Origin: JADZEM01 sp046328125
GTDB taxonomy: Bacteria > Chloroflexota > UBA6077 > JACCZL01
Assembly: GCA_046328125.1 (NCBI GenBank)
Contig: JAXLXF010000018.1
Span: forward strand, 81,454 to 145,453
DNA length: 64,000 nucleotides
Direction of reading: 5' to 3'
Shown here: one piece after another, positions 8,568 through 16,712 of the stretch
Layout: each line of letters opens with the position of its first letter
Numbering within the stretch: the stretch's first letter is position 1
Position numbers and translations under genes: made by a program
Notes under the pieces: model-generated
The model's database searches: none
Told to the model about the DNA's origin: nothing
The model's input: only the letters and a program-made list of their open reading frames with translations

Positions 8568-9665
8568 GTGGAGATCACGGCCAGGCGGCGGCGCATGCTC
8601 AAACACGTGGTCGAGGAGTACGTCCGTACGGCCACGCCCGTCTCGTCGGATACGATCGTCAGGCGCTACGAGCCGAGCGTCAGCTCTGCCACGGTCCGTA
8701 ACGAGCTGTACCAGCTCGAAGAGCTCGGGCTGATCTCGCATCCGCACACCTCGGCAGGCAGAGTGCCAACGGACGTCGGATACCGCTTCTTCGTCGAGCA
8801 CCTGATGGAGCGCGACGGGCCGACCGCCGGCGAGCAGCGGATGATCCGCCACCAGTTCCACCAGGTCGAGCCGGACGTAGACCGCTGGGCGCACCTGGCC
8901 TCCTCCGTGCTGGCGAACGCCGTGCAGTCCGCTGCCGTGGTGACGCCGCTGACCTCGTCGCGGGCGCGGGTCCGCCGGGTCGCGCTGGTCTGGGTCCAGG
9001 ACACGGTCGCGCTGGTGACGGTGCTGCTCCACTCGGGCGGGGTGCGCCAGCAGGTGCTCCACCTGGATCGCCCGGTCGAGCGGGACGAGCTGGACCGGGT
9101 CGGCAACCGGCTGACGGCGCTGCTGGACGAGAAGGCTGCCGAGCACGTGATCGTGTTGTCGTCGGCGTTGGACGGTCTGGAGCGGCAGGCCGCGTTGGCC
9201 GTCGCCCGCATTCTGGAACACGCCGACCAGCAGGCGTTTGAAGACGTGTACTACGAGGGGCTGGGCCACATCCTGAGCCAGCCCGAATTCACCCTGAGTC
9301 AGAAGGCCGTGCCACTGGTGCAGGTGCTCGAACGGAGCCAGATGCTGGGGCAGCTGCTCTCGCAGGCGCTGCACGCCACGGGCGTCCAGGTCATCATCGG
9401 GACCGAGCACCCGCTGGAAGAGATGCGCGAGACCAGCGCCGTCCTGGCCCGCTACGGCACCGGCGAGGACGTGCAGGGCGTCTTGTGCGTCCTCGGTCCG
9501 ACCCGGATGGCGTACTGGCGTGCCGTCGCGATGGTCCGCTTCATCGGCGACCTGCTCGACTTGCTGGTCGCGGACGCGCTGTCAGACGGCGGCGCGCCCG
9601 GCGGCGGGTCTACTACCCGGCCCGATGCGAGCGCCGAACCAGGGTCCGACCTCAAAGGAGCGTGA
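8568..9665 (+). CDS. hrcA: Heat-inducible transcription repressor HrcA
   Basis: Represses chaperone genes by binding CIRCE; the protein needs GroE to stay active. This 365-residue version has the N-terminal winged helix (ARRRRMLKHVVEEYVRTATPVSSDTI, then SSATVRNELYQLEELGLI and HTSAGRVPTDVGYRFFV), the family signature. The GAF-like and dimer-inserting domains follow (LVTVLLHSGGVRQQVL; IGTEHPLEEM near the end). Its own CIRCE lies 51 bases before the GTG start at 8568. The C-terminus is extended by about 20 low-complexity residues. It is first in a run with grpE (6-base gap) and dnaJ. Confidence 0.96.
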   Translation: MEITARRRRMLKHVVEEYVRTATPVSSDTIVRRYEPSVSSATVRNELYQLEELGLISHPHTSAGRVPTDVGYRFFVEHLMERDGPTAGEQRMIRHQFHQVEPDVDRWAHLASSVLANAVQSAAVVTPLTSSRARVRRVALVWVQDTVALVTVLLHSGGVRQQVLHLDRPVERDELDRVGNRLTALLDEKAAEHVIVLSSALDGLERQAALAVARILEHADQQAFEDVYYEGLGHILSQPEFTLSQKAVPLVQVLERSQMLGQLLSQALHATGVQVIIGTEHPLEEMRETSAVLARYGTGEDVQGVLCVLGPTRMAYWRAVAMVRFIGDLLDLLVADALSDGGAPGGGSTTRPDASAEPGSDLKGA

Positions 9666-9671
9666 GGCCCG

Positions 9672-10334
9672 ATGTCCACCCAACCGACTGACGCCCTGGC
9701 CGCGGCCGAGGCGAAGATCGCAGAACTCGAGAAGGCGCTGGCCGAGGCCCGCGAGCGCGCGGACCGTTACCACAGCAACTGGCAGCGCTCGGCTGCCGAT
9801 TTCCAGAACTGGAAGCGGCGGACGGATCAGGAGAAGACCGAGCTGACGCGCGTGGCGGAAGGCGCAGTCACCTTCGAGATGCTGCGGGTGCTGGACGACT
9901 TCGACCGGGCGTTCATGGCGCTCCCGCCAGAGCTACGGACGCTGACCTGGATCGAAGGCGTCTACCTGATCGGTCAGAAGCTGTACTCCGTGCTGGCCGC
10001 GCGCGGGCTCAGCCCGATCGAGGCGCAGGGCCAGGAGTTCGACCCGTTCCTGCACGAGGCGGTGCTTCGCGACGAGGGCGCCGAGGGCAACGACTCGCTG
10101 GTGGTGGTGCAGGAGCTCCAGCGCGGGTACCGCTTCCACGAGCGGGTGATCCGGCCGACGATGGTCAGAGTGGGGCCGGCGCCCGCGGCGACGACGACCG
10201 CCGAGCCCACCGCCTCCCCAACCGAATCGGCGTCAGGAGACGACGCAGCCGTCATCGACGCGCACGCGTCTGACGTTACAGCATCGAGCGACGCGTCAGA
10301 ACGTCCGGGCGCAGACGAGCCTGTGGCATCATAG
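9672..10334 (+). CDS. grpE: Nucleotide exchange factor GrpE
   Basis: Releases ADP from DnaK and acts as a thermosensor for the chaperone cycle. The 220-residue protein has a long N-terminal coiled coil (AAAEAKIAELEKALAEARE), the hallmark YHSNWQRSAADFQNWKRRTDQEK helix, and the C-terminal beta wing (FDPFLHEAV through GYRFHERVIRPTMVRVG). A Thr/Ala/Ser-rich tail of about 50 residues after the wing is unusual and probably disordered. An AAAGGAG site just before the ATG at 9672 drives translation. dnaK does not follow it; the next gene is dnaJ. Confidence 0.96.
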   Translation: MSTQPTDALAAAEAKIAELEKALAEARERADRYHSNWQRSAADFQNWKRRTDQEKTELTRVAEGAVTFEMLRVLDDFDRAFMALPPELRTLTWIEGVYLIGQKLYSVLAARGLSPIEAQGQEFDPFLHEAVLRDEGAEGNDSLVVVQELQRGYRFHERVIRPTMVRVGPAPAATTTAEPTASPTESASGDDAAVIDAHASDVTASSDASERPGADEPVAS

Positions 10335-10421
10335 TCATGACCCGCGTACAGTCGATACGGCAAGAGACGAGATTCGCCCGGCCTGCAGACGCCCGCGCCG
10401 ACCTGAGCCCTGAGGAGGCCC

Positions 10422-11552
10422 ATGGCCACCACCAAGCGTGACTACTATGAAGTGCTCGGCGTTGGCCGGAGCGCATCCGAGGACGACATCCGCAAGGCGT
10501 ACCGGCGGCTCGCCCTCCAGTTCCACCCTGACCGGAACAAGGACGCGGGCGCGGCCGACCAGTTCAAAGAGGTCAAGGAAGCGTACGAGATCCTCTCGGA
10601 CACCGAGAAGCGTGGCCTCTACGACCGGTACGGGCACGCCGCCAGCGAGCGCGGCTTCACGAACGGTGGCTTCGGCGGATTCGCGGGCTTCGGCATCGAG
10701 GACATCTTCGAGAGCTTCTTCGGGCAGAGCGCCAGCACGGCCGGCGGTCGGCGGAACCGGGTCCAGCGCGGCGCGGACCTGCGCACGGACGTCACGCTGA
10801 CGCTGGAAGAAGCGGTCTTCGGCGTCGAGAAGGACATCACCTATCCCAAGCACGAGAGCTGCGCGCGCTGCACTGGCAAGGGCATCGAGCCGGGCAAGCA
10901 GCCGGTCACCTGCACGCGCTGCAACGGCACCGGCGAGCTGCGGCGGACCCATCAGTCGATCTTCGGCCAGATGGTCAACGTCAGCATGTGCGACCGCTGC
11001 CGGGGCGAAGGCAACATCATTCAAGACCCCTGCGTCGAGTGCCGAGGCCAGGGTGTCGTGCGGGTCACGCGCACGCTGCGGGTCAGCATCCCGGCCGGCA
11101 TCGACGACAACTCGCAGATCCGGCTGGTGAACGAGGGCGAGCCGGGGCCGAAGGGCGGCCCGGCCGGCAACCTGTACCTACTGGTGCACGTCCAGCCGCA
11201 TCGCTACTTCCACCGCCAGGGCAACGAGCTGCTGGTGGAGCTACCGATCAACGTGGCGCAGGCCGCGCTCGGCGACGAGCTGGAGATCGAGTCGCTGGAC
11301 GGCCCGGTCCCGATCAAGGTGCCGGCTGGCACCCAGAACGGGCGGACGCTGCGGATTCGCGGCAAGGGCGTGCCGTACCTCCAGCAGCAGAATCGGGGCG
11401 ACCTGCTGGTCCGGCTCAAGGTCTCGATCCCGACCGACCTGTCGTCCGAGCAGCGCGACCTGTTCAAGCGGCTGGCGGACACGTTCGACGCGAAGGTCAC
11501 GCCGCAGGAGAACAAAGGCTTCTTCGACAAGGTCAAAGACCTGCTCGGCTAA
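10422..11552 (+). CDS. dnaJ: Chaperone protein DnaJ
   Basis: Type I Hsp40 co-chaperone of 376 residues that stimulates DnaK ATPase and binds unfolded clients. It has the J domain (1-70) with the HPD motif in FHPDRNKD, a short Gly/Phe linker (GGFGGFAGFG), and four zinc-binding CxxCxGxG repeats: CARCTGKG, CTRCNGTG, CDRCRGEG and CVECRGQG. The C-terminal substrate-binding beta domains follow. AGGAGG lies just upstream of the ATG. The 87-base gap after grpE contains no clear promoter, so it is probably cotranscribed under CIRCE. A terminator-like hairpin follows the stop. Confidence 0.97.
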   Translation: MATTKRDYYEVLGVGRSASEDDIRKAYRRLALQFHPDRNKDAGAADQFKEVKEAYEILSDTEKRGLYDRYGHAASERGFTNGGFGGFAGFGIEDIFESFFGQSASTAGGRRNRVQRGADLRTDVTLTLEEAVFGVEKDITYPKHESCARCTGKGIEPGKQPVTCTRCNGTGELRRTHQSIFGQMVNVSMCDRCRGEGNIIQDPCVECRGQGVVRVTRTLRVSIPAGIDDNSQIRLVNEGEPGPKGGPAGNLYLLVHVQPHRYFHRQGNELLVELPINVAQAALGDELEIESLDGPVPIKVPAGTQNGRTLRIRGKGVPYLQQQNRGDLLVRLKVSIPTDLSSEQRDLFKRLADTFDAKVTPQENKGFFDKVKDLLG

Positions 11553-11566
11553 GCCCCACCCCCCAG

Positions 11567-11598
11567 CCCCCTCCCCATTGCGATGGAGAGGGGGTTTT
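11567..11598 (+). terminator. Intrinsic terminator after dnaJ (CCCCTCTCCC repeat family)
   Basis: CCCCCTC and CCAT pair with ATGG and GAGGGGG around a TGCG loop (one C/A mismatch), and TTTT follows at 11595-11598. The leading CACCCCCCAGCCCCCTC text is shared with elements at 27858-27902, 36846-36884 and 43701-43743, so a dispersed repeat appears to act as the terminator here. Confidence 0.75.
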
Positions 11599-11619
11599 CA
11601 CGTCCCGCTGGGAGCAAAG

Positions 11620-12552
11620 ATGCCTGAGAGCTGGTTAGAGCTAAGCTCGGTCTCGGAGCCGGAGGCCGCGGACGCCGTCGCGGAGGTATTCGGGCGCTGG
11701 GGGCGTGGCGTCGCCATCGACCAGCCGGTCCTCCAGGCCCCGGACGGCGACGGCGGCTGGATCGACCCGAATCGGAACGTGGTGGTCAAGACGTACATCC
11801 CCGTAGACGAGCAGGCCGAAGAGACGCGCCGACTGCTCGAAGAGGCGGCCTGGCACCTGGGGCGGCTGCGCCACGTCGAGCCGCTCCAGACCAAAGTCAT
11901 CGCGGAGGAGGACTGGGCCAGCTCCTGGAAACGGTTCTTCTTCCCGCACCGGGTCGGCAAGCGGCTGGTGGTGGTTCCCTCGTGGCGGCGGCGAGCCCGT
12001 GAGCCGGGCGACCTGGTGATCCGCCTCGATCCTGGGATGGCGTTCGGGACCGGCCTCCACCCCACGACGCGCATGTGCCTGGCGCTGCTGGAGGAGCACG
12101 TCCACGAAGGGGATCAGGTATTCGACTTCGGCTGCGGCTCGGCGATTCTGTCGATTGCCGCCGCCCGCCTGGGTGCGAAGCATATCGAGGCCGTTGACGT
12201 GGACTCCATCGCCGTCGAGGTGGCCGCCGAGAACGCCCGCCGCAACAAGGTCGCGCGCAAGATCCGAGTCAGAAAGGCCACCGTCGAGCCGGGCCAGCCG
12301 GTCCCTGGCGCGCCGTTTGACGTGGTCGCCGCGAACATCAGCGCGTTCGTGCTGAAGAACGCCGCCGAGGGGCTGGCAACCGCCGTCAAACCGGGCGCCC
12401 CGGCCATCCTGTCCGGCATCCTCCAGACCGGCGCCGACGACGTCCGCGCGACGTACGAGGCCCACGGCTGGACGCACGTCGAGACGCGCGTCGAAGGCGA
12501 CTGGATCGCGATGGTCGTCCGCCGAAGCCCCCTCCCCGAGCGGGCGCCATGA
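11620..12552 (+). CDS. prmA: Ribosomal protein L11 methyltransferase
   Basis: SAM-dependent enzyme that methylates ribosomal protein L11. The 310-residue protein has the L11-recognition N-terminal part (MPESWLELSS onwards) and a class I methyltransferase domain with DPGMAFGTGLHPTT, motif I VFDFGCGSAILSIAAARLGA, EAVDVDS, and the catalytic-region motif VVAANIS. ATG 11620 has GGAG six bases upstream; a start at 11578 would lie inside the terminator hairpin and is unlikely. Adjacent to dnaJ and rsmE, a common neighbourhood in Gram-positives and Chloroflexota. Confidence 0.93.
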   Translation: MPESWLELSSVSEPEAADAVAEVFGRWGRGVAIDQPVLQAPDGDGGWIDPNRNVVVKTYIPVDEQAEETRRLLEEAAWHLGRLRHVEPLQTKVIAEEDWASSWKRFFFPHRVGKRLVVVPSWRRRAREPGDLVIRLDPGMAFGTGLHPTTRMCLALLEEHVHEGDQVFDFGCGSAILSIAAARLGAKHIEAVDVDSIAVEVAAENARRNKVARKIRVRKATVEPGQPVPGAPFDVVAANISAFVLKNAAEGLATAVKPGAPAILSGILQTGADDVRATYEAHGWTHVETRVEGDWIAMVVRRSPLPERAP

Positions 12553-12694
12553 ATTGGGGCGCAATGAAGGGCGGGCGCAATGAAGGGCGGGCGCAATAAA
12601 TTGCGCCCCTACCAGGTGTGTGGCTGTAGGGGCGCAATTCATTGCGCCCTCGTTCATCGCGCCCCAATTCATGGCGCCCCAATTCATGGCGCCC
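12543..12694. repeat. Cluster of GCGCAATGAATTGCGCC palindromes
   Basis: The 157 bases between prmA and rsmE are almost wholly repeat. Several tandem copies of a unit of about 15 bases containing GGGCGCAATGAA are followed by the inverted copies (TTCATTGCGCCC, TTCATCGCGCCCC, TTCATGGCGCCCC), with a central CCCCTACC...GGTAGGGG-type spacer. Unit lengths vary (15-16 bases) in this noncoding copy. The family recurs at 26057-26251, 27784-27845 and 33025-33046. Confidence 0.85.
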
Positions 12695-12709
12695 GCTGAA
12701 AGTGAGGGC

Positions 12710-13525
12710 ATGACATCCACTCAGCACCGCTTCTTCGTCGATCCGGCCCTGCTTGGCGGTGACCACGTCGCGCTGAGCGCGGGGCAGGCCCACCAGATCA
12801 GCCGCGTGCTGCGGCTGAAAGTCGGGGACCGCGTCGTGCTGGTGGACGGGCAGGGCCAGGAGTACCTCGTCAAACTGGACGAGGTGCGGTCGTCGGCGGT
12901 GACGGGCGCGGTCGAGCAGATCCGCCCGAGCCGTCCGGAGCCACGACTTCGACTGACGCTGTACCAGGCACTGGTGCCGCGCGACCGCTTCGAGACGGTC
13001 CTCCAGAAAGGCACCGAGGTCGGGATCGCGCGGTTCGTGCCGATCTGGTGCGAACGGAGCATCGTGCCGGGCGGCGAGCGCATCGACGCCGGACGGATCG
13101 AGCGCTGGCGGCGGATCGTGACCGAGGCAGCCGAGCAGTGCGAGCGCGGGATCGTGCCCGAGATTGGAGCTCCGGCGCGCTTTCCGGAGGCGCTGGCCTG
13201 GGCCGTCCACGACGGTCCGACGCTCGTGGCCTGGGAGCGGGAGCGGGAGCGGGCGCTTCGGACGGGCCTGGAGCTCGCGCTTGCTGGCCGTTCTGCCCAA
13301 CAATCTTCGCTCGCGCTGTTCGTGGGACCGGAGGGCGGCTTCACCAACCTGGAGATCGAGCAGGCTCGGGACGCGGGGGCGCTGACCGTCTCGCTCGGGC
13401 CGCGTATCCTGCGCACCGAGACGGCCGGTCCCGTCCTGGCCGCCCTGGCCCTGTACGAAGCTGGCGAGCTGTCACCCATTCCGGCTCTCCGTCAAGGAGC
13501 GGGTCGCGGTGAGGGTGGAAGATGA
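12710..13525 (+). CDS. rsmE: 16S rRNA (uracil1498-N3)-methyltransferase
   Basis: SPOUT-class enzyme that methylates U1498 of 16S rRNA. The 271-residue protein has an N-terminal PUA-like barrel (HRFFVDPALLGGDHVALSAG) and a C-terminal trefoil-knot domain with FVGPEGGFTNLEIEQA and LGPRILRTETAG, the SAM-binding signature. The start is set at ATG 12710 because an upstream in-frame ATG (12620) would translate the palindromic repeat block. The stop overlaps the next gene's start (ATGA). Confidence 0.93.
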   Translation: MTSTQHRFFVDPALLGGDHVALSAGQAHQISRVLRLKVGDRVVLVDGQGQEYLVKLDEVRSSAVTGAVEQIRPSRPEPRLRLTLYQALVPRDRFETVLQKGTEVGIARFVPIWCERSIVPGGERIDAGRIERWRRIVTEAAEQCERGIVPEIGAPARFPEALAWAVHDGPTLVAWERERERALRTGLELALAGRSAQQSSLALFVGPEGGFTNLEIEQARDAGALTVSLGPRILRTETAGPVLAALALYEAGELSPIPALRQGAGRGEGGR

Positions 13526-14316
13526 CCCGTCCGATCTTCTTCCTGACCGATTTCGGACTCCAGGACACGTACGTCGGGATCGTGAAGGCGGTCATGCTGG
13601 GAATCACGCCAGAGGCCCAGATCGTGGACCTGACCCACGAGATCCCGCCGCAGGACGTGCGGGCCGGCGCGTACGCCCTGATGACCGCCGCGCCGTACCT
13701 GCCGACTGACGCGGTGGTGCTGGCGGTGGTGGACCCGGGTGTCGGGACAGCCCGCCGCCCGATCGCGGTGCAGGCCAGTGGACGTATCTACGTCGGCCCG
13801 GACAACGGGCTGCTGTCGTGGGCAGTTGACGGGCTTCTCAGCGTCTACGTGCTCGACCGGCCGGCCTTCTGGCTTCCAAATGTGAGCAGCACCTTCCACG
13901 GGCGTGACCTGTTCGGGCCGGCGGCGGCGCACCTCGCGCGGGGGGTGTCACTCGCCGAAGTCGGGACGCGCGCGGCATCGATGCAGACGATCCCGTTCCC
14001 GGCTGCGCACCGCGTGCTCGACGACGAGGGTCAGGTGGTGCGCGCCGAGGCTGAGGTCATCCACGTCGATCGGTACGGCAACTTGATCGTGAGCCTGACT
14101 GCTGCCGATCTACCTCCCGAGCCGGTCGTGGAGGTGGCGGGACGGCGGATCGTCGGGCTGGCAGCGCACTTCCAGGACCGGCCGGACGCCGACGACGAGC
14201 TACTGGCGCTGATCGGGAGCGCCGGGCTGCTGGAGATCACCGTCCCGAATGGCAGCGCGGCGGCCGAGCTAGCGGTCGGGGTCGGGGCGCGCGTCATCAT
14301 CACCAGACGCGGGTGA
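13522..14316 (+). CDS. SAM hydroxide adenosyltransferase (DUF62 / chlorinase-fluorinase fold)
   Basis: A 264-residue member of the DUF62 family, whose common members hydrolyse S-adenosylmethionine to adenosine and methionine. Family motifs are all present: FLTDFGLQDTYVG at the N-terminus, VVDPGVGT, VGPDNGLLSW, FHGRDLFGPAAAHLA and HVDRYGNLIVSL. Nothing seen marks it as one of the rare halogenases, and the hydrolase role is the default. It overlaps rsmE by four bases and ends 11 bases before the repeat doublet that holds the insertion sequence. Confidence 0.9.
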   Translation: MTRPIFFLTDFGLQDTYVGIVKAVMLGITPEAQIVDLTHEIPPQDVRAGAYALMTAAPYLPTDAVVLAVVDPGVGTARRPIAVQASGRIYVGPDNGLLSWAVDGLLSVYVLDRPAFWLPNVSSTFHGRDLFGPAAAHLARGVSLAEVGTRAASMQTIPFPAAHRVLDDEGQVVRAEAEVIHVDRYGNLIVSLTAADLPPEPVVEVAGRRIVGLAAHFQDRPDADDELLALIGSAGLLEITVPNGSAAAELAVGVGARVIITRRG

Positions 14317-14326
14317 GCGGCGCCTC

Positions 14327-14351
14327 CTGGGAGCGCGGCCATCCTGGCCGC
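14327..14351 (+). repeat. Palindrome copy left of the insertion sequence
   Basis: Contains CTGGGAGCGCGGCCATCCTG followed by GCCGC; the core forms the hairpin GCGGCCA/TGGCCGC. A second, inverted copy about 57 bases to the right was split by the insertion sequence (14409-14419 and 16234-16254), so the original locus was an inverted doublet. Confidence 0.8.
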
Positions 14352-14419
14352 TTTGGGGTTACGCCTCCGAAACGTCCAGGCGAATCGCGTTCGGGTCACG
14401 CAACGGGGGCGGCCAGGAT

Positions 14420-16233
14420 GTTTCTGTTGATTTTGTCAAGCCTGATGGGGTTTGATATGGCTGGTAAAGCGGAGGCAGAGCGGCGGGGGTGGGGGATGGT
14501 GCTGCGCGAACGGGACCCGAACGAGATGCCCGAGGACATCGCGGCGGTCGGGGCGGCGGTGTTGAAGGAGCGGGACCCGTATCGGGTGATCGGGGAGCGG
14601 TTGGCGGAGCTGGTCCGGGACGGGCAGTTCGCCGAGTTGTACGAGCCGCGTGGGCGGGCGGCGGTGTCGCCATCGGTGCTGATGCTGGTGACGATCTTCC
14701 AGTTCATGGAGAACCTGCCAGATCGGGAAGCGGCCCGGGCGGTGCGGGTGCGGCTGGACTGGAAGTACGCGCTGCACCTGGCGGTGGACGATCCGGGGTT
14801 CGACTTCTCGTGCCTGAGCTACTTTCGGCGACGGCTGCTCAAGCACGAGCAGAGTCGGCTGCTGTTCGACCTCGTGCTGGAGCAGGTGCGGGGGCTGGGG
14901 TTCTTGCAGAAGGTGGGGAAGCAGCGGACCGACGCGCTGGGGGTGCTCGGGGCGGTGCGGGAGCTGAGCCAGTTGGAGCTGGTCTGGGAGGCGCTGCGGC
15001 TGGCGCTGCGGGCGCTGGGGGAGGTCGACGCGGCCTGGGTCGCGCAGGCGGTGCCGACCGCGTATCGGACGCAGTACCTGGAGCGGCGGTCGGACTCTCG
15101 GCTGACGGCGGAGGAGCGGCAGGCCGAGCTAGTGCGGGTGGGGCAGGACGGCGCCTGGCTGCTCGACCGACTCGCCGCCACGGACGCGGCGTGCTGCGCA
15201 CCCTGCCCGAGGTCGAGACGCTGACGACGATCTGGCAGCAGCGGTACGAGCGCGCTGACGACGGCGTGCGGTGGCGGAGCAAGACGCTCGACAGCACCGA
15301 GCTGATCGTGACGCCACACGATCCGGGGTCCGAATCGGGCAGAAACGGGGCACGTCTGGTGGGGCGACAAGGTCCACGTCACCGAGACCATCGCCGAGCC
15401 GCCCGCCGCTGACGACGCGGGGCCGGGTCGATCCTGCCGACCAGGTCCGCTTCATCACCGACGTCACGACCAGCCCGGCGCCCAGTGGCGACGGCCAGGC
15501 GCTGGCCGAGATCCGCGCGCACCTGACCGAGCAGGATCTGCTGCCCACCGAGCAGGTGGTCGACAGCGGCTACGTCTCGGGCAAGCACCTCGCCGAGAGC
15601 GCCGCGCCGAGATCGACCTGGTCGGCCCACCCCTGGCCGACACCTCGCCCAACGGCTTCAAGATCGCCGACTTCACCCTCGACCACGCCGCGCGCCAGGC
15701 GATCTGCCCGGTCAGACGTCCACCAAATGGGCGGTCCGCCGCGAGCGCGACGGCAGTCACGCGCTCCAGATCCGCTTCCCGGCCGCCGTCTGCGCCGCTT
15801 GCCCGCTCCGGCCCCAGTGCACCGACAGCAAGGGCGGCCGCAACCTCAGCATCTCCGAGCACTACGCCCGCCTCGCCGCTCGCCGTGCCGAGGCCCAGAC
15901 CCCGCCTTCCGGGAGAAGCTGAAAACCCGCGCCGGCATCGAAGCGACCCTCTCCGAACTGGTCCGCGCCCATGGCCTGCGCCGCCATCGCTACCGCGGCG
16001 ACGCCAAGCGCCACTTCGAGCACCTCCTCAAGGCCGCCGCCTGCAACGTCAAGCGTCTCGCCCGTGCCCTCGCTACCCTCCAACACGGCCCCTTCCTCCC
16101 ACCGCCCCTCACCAGACCGGCCGGCGCACTCCCCTGAGCCGCTCCCGCATCCCCGGCCCACCCTGCTCCCCCGCTCCCCGCCTCCAACGGCGCCTGCTCC
16201 CCCGACCCGCGCCAGACATAAATCAACAGAGAC
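14420..16233 (+). mobile_element. Decayed IS1182-family insertion sequence
   Basis: The element is 1814 bp. Its ends are imperfect terminal inverted repeats: GTTTCTGTTGATTT at 14420-14433, and GTCTCTGTTGATTT as the reverse complement of 16220-16233 (13 of 14 match). Both sides carry the direct repeat AGGAT (14415-14419 and 16234-16238), a five-base target-site duplication. The target was the loop of the palindrome GCGGCC-AGGAT-GGCCGC. The transposase is interrupted by several frame changes, so the element is no longer autonomous. Confidence 0.85.
14457..16137 (+). pseudogene. IS1182-family transposase, frameshifted
   Basis: The N-terminal half is intact in one frame from MAGKAEAERRG (ATG 14457; 14445 also possible) with the DUF772-type region ELYEPRGRAAVSPSVLMLV, FQFMENLPDREAARAVR and FSYFRRR-like LSYFRRRLLKHE. 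After about 15190 the coding sense jumps frames repeatedly: LRTLPEVETLTTIWQQRY; then WWGDKVHVTETIAEPP; then VRFITDVTTSPAPSGDGQAL; then AEIDLVGPPLADTSPNGFKI; then STKWAVRRERDGSHALQIRF and CAACPLRPQC; and finally REKLKTRAGIEATLSELVRAHG. At least five frame changes rule out a simple programmed frameshift. Confidence 0.85.
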
Positions 16234-16254
16234 AGGATGGCCGCGCTCCCAGGT
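16234..16254 (-). repeat. Right half of the palindrome split by the IS
   Basis: AGGATGGCCGCGCTCCCAGG on the plus strand. Joined to GGCGGCCAGGAT at 14408-14419 with one AGGAT removed, it rebuilds a full inverted copy of the palindrome at 14327-14351. Confidence 0.8.
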
Positions 16255-16259
16255 CACCC

Positions 16260-16640
16260 TCAGGTGGACGGCTCGGCCACGTCCGGCGGCATGCGCGTGC
16301 CGTCCACGTAGCGGACGCCCCAGGCCGCGAGCGCCCGGATGGCGGGCTGGAGATCCTGGCCGCACGGCGTCAGACGGTACTCGTAACGCGGCGGTCGCTC
16401 GCTGTAGCGGACCCGCTCGATGATGCCGGCCTGCTCCAATCGGCGCAGGCGCTCGGCCAGGATGTTGGTGGGAATATGCTCGGACGAGGACGCGAAGTCC
16501 CCGTAGCGACGCTTGCCCCGGAGCAGGTCGCGGACGACGAGCAACGTCCACTTGTCCCCGACGAGGTCGAGCGCGCCGGCGACGGGGCAACTGGAGCGAA
16601 GCGCTCGGTCCGCGATGGTCTGCGGCTGGTCAGGGCTCAT
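16260..16640 (-). CDS. HxlR-family transcriptional regulator
   Basis: A 126-residue winged-helix regulator. The family signature CPVAGALDLVGDKWTLLVVRDLL includes the N-terminal Cys often used for redox or electrophile sensing. It is followed by the recognition helix SEHIPTNILAERLRRLEQAGIIERV and the wing PPRYEYRLTPCG. ATG 16640 is preferred over GTG 16646 because the promoter -10 (TATACT) lies only ten bases upstream, so the transcript would begin at or within a few bases of the ATG. A dyad overlaps that -10, suggesting autorepression. No obvious target enzyme is adjacent. Confidence 0.88.
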   Translation of the reverse strand: MSPDQPQTIADRALRSSCPVAGALDLVGDKWTLLVVRDLLRGKRRYGDFASSSEHIPTNILAERLRRLEQAGIIERVRYSERPPRYEYRLTPCGQDLQPAIRALAAWGVRYVDGTRMPPDVAEPST

Positions 16641-16644
16641 GGTC

Positions 16645-16679
16645 ACTTGCAGTATACAAGTCTGCGCAATCCGAGCAAA
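16645..16679 (-). promoter_or_regulatory. Promoter and dyad operator of the HxlR regulator
   Basis: On the minus strand: TTTGCT (16679-16674), a 17-base spacer and TATACT (16656-16651). The inverted repeat ACTTG-N7-CAAGT (16645-16661) covers the -10. This is a plausible binding site for the dimeric regulator it precedes. The predicted 5' leader is only about four bases. Confidence 0.6.
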
Positions 16680-16712
16680 AGTGTGGCGTGCAACGGTGCC
16701 ACGGCCCGGTGG

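Noticed and set aside
13522..14316. Assigning the DUF62 protein as a fluorinase or chlorinase
   Set aside because: The halogenases are rare members with a specific inserted loop; nothing seen here supports halogenation, so SAM hydrolysis is the default.
14418..14420. ATG at 14418 as transposase start
   Set aside because: It spans the target duplication and the first base of the element, so it is created by the insertion; the natural start is 14445 or 14457.
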